Below are positions 12,487-24,644 of a stretch of 64,000 nucleotides of DNA, piece by piece. Under the pieces are notes generated by a model. That model saw nothing but the letters and a program-made list of their open reading frames with translations, searched no databases and was not told the origin of the DNA. The stretch covers positions 48,040-112,039 of the forward strand of contig JABYQR010000128.1 of assembly GCA_022592445.1 (NCBI GenBank), written 5' to 3'. Every line of letters starts with the position of its first letter. Position 1 is the first letter of the stretch. The DNA is from Cytidiella melzeri (taxonomy: Eukaryota; Basidiomycota; Agaricomycetes; Polyporales; Irpicaceae). Both the position numbers and the translations under genes were made by a program.

Positions 12487-12792
12487 GCACAGCTCGGAAC
12501 GCCGGGAACGGCCATGTTCCATACGCGTCAGAACTGTTCTCTCTTTGGTCCGGATCTACATTATATAATATATATAATATTCTCAACAAGCAACAAGTCT
12601 AAGACACCCCATCTCATCTCATCTCAATCTCCATCTCCTTTCGGATCTGTATGTGACTCTCCATTGCAGCTTTGCGCAATGCTTTATTCCAATCACAATC
12701 ACTGCTACGTACGTACATCCTACATCGTTACCAATAATCATAATCATTTTTTTTTGTGCCAACACGCTGACAACACGGCTCACGCGGTTTTT

Positions 12793-14360
12793 TTAGAGGA
12801 ACAAAGCTATAGCACCACCTACGACACCCATCCCAACCACCAACCCCTTCACCCCCACCACACTCACACTCGCACCGCTACTCGTTCCAGACCCACCAGA
12901 GCTCGAAGTAGCGTTTTGATCATCTGAGCCGTTCACCCTCGGTCCAGACGCAGGCACAGTCTCATTCAACGCCGTCAAGTTCACAGGAGCAGGTGCGTTA
13001 CTCGCCGTCATCGACAAGTTCAACCCCGCACCGGTAGCGACGAACACGCTTCCGTTCCCGGCTCCAAATGCGCTCGTGTTCGGAGCTAGGAACGGTACGT
13101 ACAACTCTGCGTTCAACGGTCCCGCAAACACACCTGTGAGGTTGAGGAGTGGGAAAGACTCGTTGTCCGAGCCTGAGAGTCCGTTGTTTTTGTATCCGGT
13201 GGTGTTGGCTACGAGAGAGAACACGTTGGAGAGTGTCACGTTTGCGTCTTGACGGCCTAGGGAGGGTAGACCCCAGTTGGATTGGACGGTAGAAAGTGTA
13301 GAGTAGTGTGTGTAGAAAGTGTCGTCTGTCGTGTTTCTTTTGGAGGGGGGGACGGCGCCGCCGAGGAGGAGGGAGTATATCCGGTTGTTGACGGTGTATG
13401 TCTCGGTTTCGTCAAAGGTGAGGAGGATGAGGGTCTTGTTGTCGTTGAAGGCGGGGTTGGAGAGGTAGGTGGGGAGCCAGTAGTTGAGCCAGGAAGAGGC
13501 AAAGTCGACGGACGTGTCGTGCCCGTCGTCAACCAAGTTGGGGGTGATGAAGACCCATTGGGGGACGGCGGACGCGTTGACGTCGCTCGCGAGGTCGTTA
13601 AAGTTGCGGTGCCGCGCTAGACGGGAGGGGACGCTCGCGACAGAGTCGTAGAGGATGGTCGGGTTGTGCTTGCGAACGTAGTAGGTGTACGCAGGGGCAG
13701 AGCTGTTCAGGTAGTTGGCCGATGTGAAGCTGAACAAAGAGATTATTTGAGTGGATGCAAGACGGCGCAGAACGGCCCGACTCACTTGAATCCCTCGAAA
13801 CCATCGGTGGGCATGCTCTCCTGATAAGAAGCCCAAGAGATGTTCTTTGATTCGAGGAGATCGACGATGGTGGAGATGCTAAGATGGCAAATGAGCACGT
13901 CTGGAAAGACGAAAGAAAAGATGGGAACGTACTTTGCGGGAATGTTGTAGTAGTCGTCGTCGCTCATGGCCCAAAAGTCACCTCCGGCGGCGGCGGCGTA
14001 GTTGGGCTCGGAGGGGTGAGTGACGCCGTAGTACTGGCTGAGGAGGATACCCTGCTCTTTGAGGGCCTGGAAGGCGGAAGTGGACTCTGCATCTTCGTAG
14101 TCGGTGTTTTCGAGCCAGATCTGGGAAAGAAAAGGTGAGTACAAACGAGGTGCGAGAGGGAGAGAAGGAGATACCTGGATGAAACGGTCAAACACTTGTC
14201 CAGAGACGACGGAGGATTTTTGGAGGGTAGAGTTGCTGCTTCCTGTGTAATTTGTGGTAGAGGCGAGAGGGGAGATGGCGGCTGGTGCAAAGGCGGGGGC
14301 CTGTGCGGCGAGGACGGCGGGGACGAGGGCGAGGAGAGTGAGGAGGGAGTTGGGGAACAT
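12793..14360 (-). CDS. Secreted/GPI-anchored acid phosphatase (PhoA-type phosphoesterase)
   Basis: Releases phosphate from organic phosphate esters at the cell surface. Four exons close perfectly: 14360-14175, 14120-13933, 13878-13786 and 13729-12793 (1404 nt, 467 residues). The start at 14360 gives a typical signal peptide (MFPNSLLTLLALVPAVLAAQ); an in-frame ATG 30 bp upstream would mask it. Family landmarks of fungal PhoA/phosphoesterases are IWLENTDYEDA, HPSEPNYAAAAGGDFW, SYQESMPTDGFEGF, TPNLVDDGHDTS and LLTFDETE. The C-terminus is Ser/Gly-rich, then a hydrophobic tail (VVGMGVVGGAIALFL), fitting a GPI anchor. Many NxS/T sites suit a secreted protein. A CACGTG motif upstream suggests phosphate regulation by a Pho4-type factor, which is inference. 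Confidence 0.88.
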
Positions 14361-14639
14361 GTCTGCGGGGAGGAAGTAGGGTGCGGACACAGCTGGAGAA
14401 GAGATTATAAGTAAAGGAAGGTAAGTTGGATACTAGACGTACCTGATGGAGTGGTGAGATGTCGGGTAGAAGGACGTGCTGTCCAATCAACATTCCCACA
14501 TTCGTCGCAAAAGTCGATCCTACACAAGGCTGAGCACCTGTTTGCATCTGCACTATTGATGCGAAATGCTGTCGCTGTATGCGCAGACGGAGACACATCC
14601 AACTCGCTGAGCGGTGCACTTTCTTCATTTTGTGAAGCG

Positions 14640-14645
14640 CACGTG
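14640..14645. promoter_or_regulatory. CACGTG E-box upstream of acid phosphatase
   Basis: A palindromic CACGTG about 280 bp upstream of the phosphatase ATG. This is the core site of Pho4/NUC-1 bHLH factors that induce acid phosphatase genes on phosphate starvation in ascomycetes. A single site can arise by chance (about once per 4 kb). Confidence 0.35.
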
Positions 14646-15114
14646 CGAGATAAGGCGAGGTGAAATTGGAACGCACTGGGCATCGAAGCGACGAGGTCAG
14701 ACGGGCTGGGATCACGGAGAATATGGCCACAGCCCACATGCATGCGACAGAGACAGCGAAGGAAAGATAAACTACCGAAACAATCGTTCCTGACTTTCCA
14801 CCAACGTTCGTCGTTCCACATGGTCAGCCTCTCCGATGACTGATGCGCACCTCGACAGCATCTTATCAGATACTGTGACGACCTCGATCACTTTCTGCCA
14901 TGTTACTGGTTTCTGGGATGGCCTGTATGTCTTGCTGACCCGGCGGTCCACCCAGCAGCATCGTGAGCATGCGTGCAACGTTTCGACAGAGGGAGGGTCA
15001 AAGGTCGATCGTGGTAGTCTAAGAGCAAAGACTGTTTCCAAGTTTCGAACGAGACTAGCCCTTAAATACGTGTGATCGGATGAATCCAGCGCTATGATTA
15101 TCTTATCACTGCGG

Positions 15115-18100
15115 TCAGTTCACACCCGAACGGATCCTCGTCACGCCCTTTGCAATCATCACCATCTCCTCGCGCGACTCCCACAACGGAAGGACGATAC
15201 AGAATATCCCGCTCAGCCCAGCCCAAATTCTATCACGAGATTTCAAAACCAAGTGAAAAAAAACAAAAACACGATGATACTCACATCGTGCACGCAACCC
15301 AAAACGTGTAAAACGCCTTGCTAAAGATATACCGCGAGAAAAACATCGGAAGGGGGACTAACGCAAGGGGTTCCCCCACCGAGTCGAGTGAGTGAGAAAC
15401 TGGGGCCCGTAGTATGACTTGGACTGGGGGGACAAAACGTACCAACGATCGCGACGATCACAGTGAGTACAAACGAATACATTGTCGCCCGCGTAAAGTT
15501 GGCTTTCAACAGCTGTTCTCTGTCGGGCCGGCTGACTGCTGATTTGACAGACGCGTTGGCCTCCTGCTCCTCCTCGTCCTTCTTCTGCTTTTCCAAAGGG
15601 GAGGAAGGTCGGTTTTTTGGGGTTGACAGTACAGATGTGTCGTCGTAGATCGACATCGCACGTGTACCCGTAAAGTCATAATTCGCAGGTTCTGTACTCA
15701 CGCATATTCAGCATTTCGCATGAGGCGTGTACTTGTGATGCATACTACGTACTCAGGAACGATACCACCACCGTGACAACTCCAGAGACGACAAACCCAG
15801 ACATCGAACCGCACAGCGCAGAGTAGGGTAAAGCGAGGTTGGCGACGTTGATGGATCCTATCCCGTAGACCGTAAAAAAAACAATGAGAATGGCAGGATG
15901 GATGGATACGTAGACATAGAGATAGACTCGGGATGCCATGTGTTTGGGAAAAGGCAAAAAGGCAAAAAAAGGCTTTTTGCAAAAAACTCACCGTAGATTT
16001 TGACACACCCGACGAACCAAGCTGTCATTCCCGCCACCTCCCCCGCGAGACACCCACAGAACACTCCCGCACGCGATAATTTGGACCACATCACTGTCAG
16101 CCCGATAGGGACGACGGCAGGAGCCAAGAGGTTTCCTCTTAACGTTCAAAGTCAAACTCAAACATCGACTGCCGTTGAGAATTATCTGGGCTTACTGGAC
16201 GTAGAAGAGCTTTGGTGACGGACGGTTAGGGGGTGCTCGTAAGTTTTTACCTTTGTGGTCATCCGTCCGTCCCTAAGAGTTGTGCTTACCCAGCCAAGAT
16301 CGACACCAGCCTTGTGAAGCTAGTTCGACAAAAAAAAAACAAAAAAAAAGAAATAAGCACGACTGTGTTGCATAACTCGTGGAAAAAAGGACTTACGATA
16401 GTCGCCCACGCTCCCATCCACACCGCCCAAAAACAGATGAAAGCATGCGAGACGCGTACGATCTCTGCGCCTGTAGCTCGGGGATGGTAATACGTCCTGT
16501 ATAGGCTAAAAAAAAAAAACAAGGGATTTTTGATGAAATATCTTGAACGTCCGTCCGTCAAGTGATAAGCAGCCCAAACGTATACGTACTCGTATGAACT
16601 ACCGTGACAAAGCCCGCTAACCCCTCAGTGGACGGACCTCTCCTGACAACACTCACAGAAAAAAACTCACAAGAGGCTGGAAACTGCGATTAGTTCTGCG
16701 CTTGCGGCAGAGGTGACTGCCATGCTGAACACCCGGGTCAACGAGCCTCCAAAAAAACCAAAGAAAAAGAGGAACAGAGTGGGGACGTACAAGACTACCA
16801 AGAGGATAGCTATGGCTCCTCCTTTGCCCATGATCGTGGCTGCTGCTGCAGGCGCTGCGAGACCTGCGCTGACTTGTGAGGCTGATAAAGGGTTGGGATA
16901 CGTAGGGAACCTAGGCTGGGGTGAAAACAAAGCATTTTCGGGTATTAGCGAGTATCTTTTTCTTTTCTTAAACTTAAACTTGGGTGATGCTGACGTTGTG
17001 GAGGAGAGCACGGGCGGCGAGGCCGAGACAGGAAGCGAAAGCCCACGGTACTGCGAACCAGGATAGGCCTCCGAGCATCTATACGTCCAATCGACAGTTA
17101 GTCAGTTTGGGGATGGATGGGAGAGAAGGAGGGGATGGGGGGGTAGGCACGTATGCTTTTGTTGTCGTTTCTGGGGCGCTCGCGATGGCCTTTTTTTTTG
17201 GGTTTGGCATACTTCGTTAGTACACTCCCGAGAGAAGCATGTTGCAACTTGGGACGCACTCTTTGCCAATAACCTGGTAGAAATATGAACATGGCAGGGT
17301 ATGAAAAAAAAAAGAAAGAAAGAAAAAAAAAAAAAGAAAAACTCTGACCTTGGTCACAGAAAACACCGGAGAATCCTACATACCGTTAGGAAGACGACGG
17401 TTGGACGACCGACCAACAAACCTACCTGTCATGATCGTGATCGCACCAAACACCAAACCCGAGTTGGACTTCATGGTCAGGTAACTCCCAGCTTCGTTCC
17501 CTAGGACAGGAGTTTCTGCGCCGGCTTCTACAAGTAAGTCGTACAGCTGGCCTATACTTCCCAGAGCTATGGATGACCCGCTAATTCGAGGTCCAACAAG
17601 CTGTCAATATCGAGTATACGAGAGAGCCAAAAAAATAAAAAATTGAGAATAGGAACAACACGTACTAGGTGTGACCGAAAAAAATGTAGATTACGATGAA
17701 GAGGATGATGGTGTGTGCCCAATCGCACATGAACGTCGCACGCAAACCGCCGAAAATGACGTACACGGCGATACCTATTGGGAGGAGGAAACATGCTGCG
17801 ATGATGTTCATGCCTGTCAATGCGTTCACGGTAGCAGCGCCTCCGACTACACGGACGGGACACTGAGCCACCCCGGTATGGAGAAAGAGAGAGAGAGCAC
17901 AAAAAAAAAGACGCACGCAAAAGTGAGCCGCATACTAGCAAGATGCACAAAAAGGCGTAAAACGTGAACAGCAAGTGTGCGAGGGTGCCGAAGCGGATCT
18001 TGACGATTTCGAGAAAGGTGTGTGCGCCGTTGGCGTTCATCTTGACCTTTGCGGCTACCATGGCGAAAAAGGCGAGTTGGATGGTGCCGCCTACGCCGTA

Positions 18101-18721
18101 CCACCTGCCGTTAAGAAAGTTAGATTTTATTTTATTTTTTGGGTGGGTATATGTGTGTGTTAGTGTTATCGAGGAGAACGTTACCATGGGCCGCTGACTC
18201 CTGAAGAATGGAATTTTGAGCGAGGGACAAAGGGTATGGGTGTAGAGAAGCGCGTTACCCCACGAGTAGGCTGCCGTGCTGGATTGGAGAAGTGTCGCAC
18301 TCCAAGTCCACGCGCTGACTCTGTCCCGCTTGATTCAATGCCAAGAGCATGACATGACATGTGTGGCGGAGCTAACTCACATCCCACAACAGATCAGGCC
18401 AGGCTAATTTTTTTTTCGTATGTTAGCGTTTCATATTTGCGCTACCGTCGTGGAATCTCAGTCACCTTTACGCTCCTGGATGCACTCTGTAGAGCAACAA
18501 AAAAAAGTCAGTGACATCGGTTGCGTGCAGTTTTGGATGTAACCTGCAGTGAATTCCTCGGAAGACGAAGGCGAATATTTTGAGAATTTGGATTGCAGGA
18601 AAGTCAAGACTAGCATCAAGGCGGCAAAGAAGAAACCGACGCCTGTCCACAAAGGAATTTTCGTTTTCAGAGTACTGGATGAGTTGTATCGTGAGAAGAG
18701 ACTTGCCGACAACGACGCCAT
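15115..18721 (-). CDS. DUR3: Urea active transporter, sodium:solute symporter family, 23 exons
   Basis: Plasma-membrane, proton-coupled urea importer (polyamines also reported for the family). Exons: 18721-18548, 18486-18466, 18403-18381, 18320-18259, 18200-18185, 18104-17936, 17862-17666, 17580-17426, 17375-17349, 17273-17260, 17189-17151, 17078-16995, 16915-16791, 16724-16671, 16598-16590, 16505-16397, 16319-16290, 16209-16196, 16137-15992, 15857-15753, 15691-15443, 15357-15285, 15229-15115. They sum to 2010 nt, 669 residues, a normal DUR3 length, with every phase matching. Landmarks in order: [108 protein letters not shown], ending [10 protein letters not shown]. Intron 1 needs a GC donor. 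The start at 18721 fits family N-termini; an ATG at 18832 is also in frame. Confidence 0.93.
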
Positions 18722-18942
18722 ATCCAACGCTCTGATCTGCAACCTCGGTGTGGTCAGCTGTGCGGCATGTCGTTCGTAAGGACTGATAGAGAACGCACGA
18801 AGTAGAGGTCTGAATTCAGAGATGTCTGACATCGAGGTATGTGTGACAGGTCTCGGATGAAAGACCAAGGAGCGAGCTGAAAGACCTATGGGTATAAGTA
18901 TCGAATTTGCGCGGGCCCGCGAGAGAGGATCTAGAGAAGCGC

Positions 18943-18990
18943 GATAAGGGTGTGAACGTGATAACGTTTTTGGGCCACGAGTACGATAAC
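18943..18990. promoter_or_regulatory. Cluster of three GATA motifs upstream of DUR3
   Basis: GATAAG at 18943-18948 and GATAAC at 18960-18965 and 18985-18990, 222-270 bp upstream of the DUR3 ATG. GATA factors of the AreA/Nit2/Gat1 type activate urea transporter genes when preferred nitrogen is scarce. Three HGATAR-like sites in 48 bp are more than expected by chance. They lie in the 1.2-kb region between divergent DUR3 and the MFS gene and might serve either. Confidence 0.45.
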
Positions 18991-19914
18991 TGGGTTCACA
19001 GGAGATTGTTGTCATTGGCCGACAGAAGGTGAATTATACAATTCCATCGGTTCAGCCTGATGCTTCATGGGAGGTTTGAGTGTACGACATCCTTGACTGA
19101 TCTAGTGCGATGGAAGTTGCGATGTATAGCTGCTAAGGACGATACCTGGTCAGATCTTGCAAGGTTTTTACTGTACCTGCTATCCTGCTCGTCTCCGGCC
19201 CATAAGAGATGTTCGTCACTATAGTCTCGAACAGCCCGATAACCGAGTTGAGCATGCTATACGGTTGTGTGGTTGGTAGGATGGTCAAACTTGTGCACAT
19301 GAATGAGAACCGTAAATGAGAGCGGTGACTGTCCACTCAAACGGACTGCGTTTGTTTGAGCAGCCACTGCCGGCACTTGCGACACGACACTGTAAAAGTT
19401 GTACCGATGGCACAATGTCATGGATACTACGCGTAAACCAGTGGCTCCACAGTCCGAGTTGGCGTTCTAATGGGGATTGCGCAAAGACATTGAGCAGCTG
19501 AGCACCCTTACCAATGTGAAGAATACCATCGATTGTCATGTTTCTTCCATGCATCCATGGGAGAGCAAGACCCTGATTTGTGCATGCTTCCACGCTGTCC
19601 ACACCCGGGGCCGTTATGGTCTCCACAAAGCGGAGTGAAGGTTTCGTACGTTGAGAGGCCTCGCGAACCTATGTATGTTTCGCCAAGTAGACGTCGAGCT
19701 ATGGAGGCGTTGAATCTGCTGCGACTGCATATTTGGCGAAACTGGATCGCAAGTGTAGATTTTGCAGTGTTTGGAGAATAGTCAAGCATGGAAGACCCGG
19801 AAAAGATGATCAACCTGCATTCATAGTAAGGCCGCATGTTATAAGCGTATGAATATACACACCGGTACTTTCTCCCCCACTCACTCTCGGCCATCTCTCC
19901 CCCTCTCACCCACC
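18991..19914. other. Divergent intergenic region between DUR3 and MFS transporter
   Basis: Head-to-head promoter space. Several frames of 60-130 codons are open on both strands, but none has recognisable content or consistent splicing. The CT-rich stretch at 19870-19914 just before the MFS ATG resembles a fungal core-promoter or leader pyrimidine tract. Confidence 0.4.
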
Positions 19915-21978
19915 ATGTCCAGCGAGAAAGACTTGGTCGTCATCTCCACCAAGGCAGACGACAACTCCCCGTATCGCAATTCGGCGTACAGCGACCTGTA
20001 CGAAGATGGGACGGTCGATCCAGTCTATCAAGCAAAGGCGAAGCTGCTGAACGGTGCTATCCAGGAAATTGGAATGGGCAGATATCAGGTTTGCACCATG
20101 TATTTGTCGAGTTTGGTGAGCACGTCTGAAAATTTGTCGCAGTGGTACTTGTTCGTCGTCGCCGGGTTCGGTTGGTTTGCGTGAGTGGAGGGCCAGTTCC
20201 TTTCGCCGTGCGCTTGTGGCTGACCCGAAACGTTTGACTGTTAGCGATAGCGTCTGGCCAGTGAGTGTTGGATCCATACGTATATACTCGGTATGCAGCC
20301 AACGTCTCCGCATAGCTTATAGGCGGCCTGATCCTCAGCCCCGTCGTGGCCGAGTTCAACTTCCGAGGCCCATTCCTTTCGCTCGCTATGAATATCGGTC
20401 TCTTTGTCGGAGCCGTCTTCTGGGGACTGGGATGCGACATCTGGGGCCGCCGCTGGTCATTCAACGTCACTCTCCTCATCGCCGGTATATTCGGACTGGC
20501 GGCAGGAGGTTCCTCCACTTTCCTGACTCTCGCGTCGTTGTTGGCGGTGCTCGGAGTCGGAGTTGGTGGAAATCTACCCGTCGACTCTGCCGTCTTTCTC
20601 GACTTTGTACCTGGCTCACATCAGTACCTCTTGACGGTACTCTCCATCTGGTGGTCACTCGGACAGCTTTTTGTCAATCTTGTACGTCTGGAGCTGGCTG
20701 GTTGACTCGAACTGCTCTAGGTTACTGATAATAGCTTAGGTCGCTTGGCCGTTGATCGCCAACTTTTCGTGCTCCCAATCGGCTGCCCCGGGCACTTGTG
20801 CGCGCGCTGATAATATGGGATGGCGGTACCTCCTGTTCACACTTGGAGGGTGCACCCTCCTGCTGTGGGCATTCCGGTTCTTTGTCTTCAAGCTCGAGGA
20901 GTCACCCCGCTTCCTTGTAGGCCGCGGTCGCGATGCAGACGCTGTCGCTGCGTTGCAACGGATTGCTGCGTACAACGGACGACCATGCAGTCTCACAGTC
21001 AAAGATCTCGTTCAAGCTGGGGAATCTGTGCACAAGCCCGGTGATAAGCACAAACGTGGCCTGTTGAGTGCTGGCTCTGACTATACTACCGACCATCTAC
21101 AATCACTCTTCAAGACGAAGAAGCTGGCGTGGTCAACGAGTCTACTCATAGCGATCTGGGGTAGGCGACAGCTGCCCCGTTACACCGTAAGACTAACTCT
21201 TCCAAAGGCATCATCGGTCTTGCATCGACGTTGTACAACAATTTCCTACCCTTCCTGCTCTCGAGCCGCGGAGCCAAGTTCGGCGACAGCTCGTACTTCA
21301 TCACATATCGTAATGTACGTGCTAATCTCTGGCTGTCGGACAGCGCTAATCTTCTTATCTTCTTGACGAGTAGCAAGTCATCTTGAGTGTCCTTGGGATT
21401 CCAGGGGCATTTCTCGCCGGGTGGGCGGTCGAACAGCCATATATTGGGCGTCGAGGCACGCTCGCCATTTCCGCCGGCAAGTGATCCTCTTCCATCTCAT
21501 ATAATTGACATTATTCAACGACCCACGCGCAAAATAAAGGGCTCACTGGTGTCTTTCTCTTTGCGAGCACCACAGCCCGGAACTCTAATGCGCTCCTAGG
21601 CTGGAACTGCGGTTACGCATTTCACAGCAACGTATGTGTTGTGCATTGGCAATTTTAGTTCTGAGGACTGATGGTTTTGTCGTAGATCATGTATGGAGTG
21701 CTCTATGCTATCTCACCCGAGCTTTTCCCTGCAAAGGATCGCGGCACGGGAAATGGCCTCACAGCCACAGCTACAAGGGTGTTCGGTATCCTTGTAAGTG
21801 GTGTTTTCGGCTCTGATATCTTGGTGATTCACTCGTTGGTTGATAGGCTCCTGTTATCGCTTTATTTGCGAACCTGGCGACCGCCGTCCCTGTGTATGTC
21901 TCTGGTGCGTTGATCATGGCAGCAGGGCTGCTCGCCCTGTTGCTGCCCTATGAGCCTCGGGGAAAGGCGTCGCTGTAG
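19915..21978 (+). CDS. Major facilitator superfamily transporter (SV2/sugar-acid-like)
   Basis: Twelve-helix membrane transporter; substrate not predictable. Exons 19915-20088, 20143-20180, 20245-20260, 20316-20681, 20740-21160, 21208-21314, 21374-21476, 21540-21631, 21686-21793, 21847-21978 sum to 1557 nt, 518 residues, all in phase. Landmarks: QEIGMGRYQWYLFVVAGFGWFADSVW at the first helix, G-x-DIWGRRWSF in the loop 2-3 MFS signature, LGVGVGGNLPVDSAVFLDF in the helix 4 region, ESPRFLVGRGRDADA before the central loop, and PELFPAKDRGTGNGLTA late. This pattern matches fungal putative membrane transporters related to animal SV2 and niacin/organic-acid carriers. Exon 3 is only 16 nt. Intron 7 must use a GC donor (GCAAGT at 21477), since no GT donor keeps frame. 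Divergent from DUR3. Confidence 0.88.
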
Positions 21979-22899
21979 ATTTAATTGCACAAAGGTATGT
22001 GGTTTGAAACAAAGGATGGCCAGCGAATGGTGTAGATAGATCAGGCTTGTTCCTCGAGTAAGAACCATAATGTTGGGCTGTTATTCTATGCCAGTCTGAC
22101 CACGTAGTCGCTAACACACTATCTCCACACGTCCCTGATATACCAGAGACTTGAAAATGATGAGACACGTAGGATGATTGCAGACTTTGGTGGGAGGAAT
22201 TGCTGGAAATTTAGCTCTTGAGCTGAGCACTGTTGCGCGAGCCCGATCTTTTGCTCTGACCACTTTGCAGCCACTGCCACCGTCATGCTAGATCTTTCGA
22301 CTCACGACTGGGTTATACTTGAAAGCCAGCAGTTGACACCACATCTGCTTCGACGGGCTTGGTTTTGTTTCATGGCAGGACAATCCTAGTTTTGCAACGT
22401 GGGCTGTTAGAACAAAAGTTCAGAATCTACGCATAGTAGTAGCCTCCTGCCTCGAAGAGACTATGACTCCGAACGGCCAACCCCAAAGATAAGTGAATAC
22501 GTACGACTTTGCCAATTACATCTCAATGCGAAACCAGCGGCAGGACAACTCGCGTGCTGGTGGCGAACGACCACTGGCGAAGACTCAGACTCTGTGGTAA
22601 ATTATCTGGCAGGTGTTGCTAGCAAGAAATGCTGTTATTTGGGAGACGTATCGTTGCAGACTTGGAAGCTATCTGTCACTGGATATCCTGAACCGTGGCC
22701 ACGGTTATTCGGAACACAGAGCATATCCGTCGCCTTGCCTGTGCAACGTTTCCCCCGCATTGTGACAATGTCAACCCAAAAGCTGCGTACTTGACAGTTT
22801 AATTTGCACAGATTGATGACGGAGATTCGAGGTATATAACCTCCAAAGGCGAGTCGACTCGGACACGTCCTACTTTCCCTTCTCGCACCTTTCGCCGCC
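21979..22899. other. Intergenic region, 3' of MFS gene and promoter side of desaturase
   Basis: No convincing coding frame on either strand. GAGGTATATAACC at about 22829-22841 offers a TATA box about 70 bp upstream of the desaturase ATG. Confidence 0.4.
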
Positions 22900-24644
22900 A
22901 TGGCCAGCAGCGTTTTGGCATTCGAGTCACAGGTTACTGACAATGACAGTCTGCAAGCGAGTTACCGGGGCAATCCTGACGAGACCTTTACTCCAATGGG
23001 CTGGTGCGAGGTCTTCAACCTAGTAAACCGTTATTTCGCATGCTGACGAGGGAGGCAGGAGCATGCAAGAAATACGAAACATCATTCCGAGCCACTGCTT
23101 CGACCGAAAAACAGCCGTCAGCCTGCAGTACTTGGTCCGTGATCTGGCCATGGCCGCAGTTTTGTGTGCTGCAGCGACTCGCATCGAAGGGTGCTTCGAT
23201 GTGCTTGCTGAACAAGGAGCTCAAGCACCCCACGCACAGCTGCTGGCTCTAGAGGTTGGAAGATGGTTTGCATGGCTTTTGTAGTGAGCATTGCTTCCTG
23301 GTTACACGTTCATGGTCATGTTTAGCGACCCTAAAAACTAGTTGGTGGTTCCAAGGACTGACTTTTACCGGTCTCTGGGTAATTGGGCACGAGGTGAGCG
23401 CGACTCGAAATTTACACCAGCCTTCTTCTCTCACAAAACGTGTGCGCCAAGTGTGGACATGGCGCGTTCTCACCAAACAGAACACTCGGACACACGATAG
23501 GTTTCGTACGCCCTCGTTTTCCACTTTCCTATGTCTTTTTTCTCGTGCTCAAGAAACGCACAGATCGTGCATTCCTTCCTGTGGACTCCGTATTTCAGCT
23601 GGGCCATATCTCACCATAGGCATCACGCGAACCACAACTCAATGGAACGAGATGAGGTTTACGTACCAAAAACACGCAGTGACCTCGGCATTCCTAGTCG
23701 CGAACAGCACAAAATCGAATGGCATGAATACTTCGAGGACACGCCGGTGTACACCTTGTTCACCCTCCTTCGCCAACAGTTGTTGGCTTTCCCTGCTTAT
23801 TTGCGTTAGTCTAGTTTCAAGGCTCGTCTCACATGGACGTCGCTCATTATTCGGTGCAGTTTTCAATGTCTCTGGACAGAAATCGTACCCGTGGCCGACG
23901 TGCCATTTCGACCGTGAGTTGATCTCCCACACACTTTACCAACATGACGTGGCTGATGAATCCCCCTCGACAGCGAACGCCGTTCTGTTTAACGAGAGCC
24001 AACGATACCTTGTGATCCTATCGAACATTGGTCTGTTGGTTGCAGGGTGCTGCGTTAAGCTTGCGTGCGACGCATGGGGCGGCGTCACGGTGCTCAAATT
24101 CTACGGCGTCCCGTGGCTCATGGTCACCCATTGGTTCATCATGATCACCTACCTGCACCATACAGACCCTGCTGTGCCGCATTACCGAGACAAAACATGG
24201 AATTACCAGCGAGGCGCTTCTTCGACCGTTGACAGAGACTTTCTGGGTTGGCAGGGCCGTTTTTTCTTGCATGGCGTCGGGCACTTCCATGTCATCCATC
24301 ATTTCTTCCCTCAGATGCCGCATTGTAAGTTCTCCCGTTGGTACCTTTTTTCTAGGGGGGGCGTGATGCTCATTCTGTACGTTTTTGCTTAGATCATGCG
24401 GAAGAGGCGACAAAGTATCTGAAGGCATTCCTAGGGGAGCATTACCACTACTCTGATCAGCCTGTATTCCAGGCGCTCTGGTACAACTACAACGCGTGCC
24501 AATTTGTCGAGGATGATGGTGAGTTTGGGCACGGCTCCTAGTACAGCGGCACTTCGAAATCGGCTCACGGCGTCAGCAGGAGAGGTGATTTTTTATCGAA
24601 ACAAAAAAGGTGAAGTCGCAGTTCCAGGTGTGCAGTGCTCCTAG
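22900..24644 (+). CDS. FAD2: Delta-12 fatty acid desaturase
   Basis: ER membrane di-iron enzyme that converts oleoyl to linoleoyl groups. Exons 22900-23003, 23059-23283, 23342-23393, 23452-23505, 23564-23804, 23860-23913, 23974-24324, 24393-24518, 24580-24644 sum to 1272 nt, 423 residues, close to family length. All three histidine boxes are present: HECGH (split across exons 3 and 4), HHRHHANH, and HVIHHFFPQMPHYH. Other family blocks are RNIIPSHCF at the N-terminus, ERDEVYVPKTRSDLG after box 2, YSDQPVFQALWYNY and FVEDDGEVIFYRNKKGE at the end. Introns are 48-68 bp. A TATA-like element precedes the ATG. A delta-15 or bifunctional activity cannot be excluded from sequence. Confidence 0.92.

Noticed and set aside
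13257..13620. Long frames on both strands inside the phosphatase gene
   Set aside because: Pro/Thr-rich and Gly/Val-rich shadows of a GC-rich coding exon.
14405..14821. Minus frame of 138 codons with several Cys, upstream of the acid phosphatase
   Set aside because: No recognisable zinc-binding spacing or domain. It overlaps the phosphatase promoter and leader; no splice link to a real gene.
19285..19909. Minus frames in the DUR3-MFS intergenic region
   Set aside because: Do not splice into a consistent protein and have no family resemblance; they lie where divergent promoters are expected.
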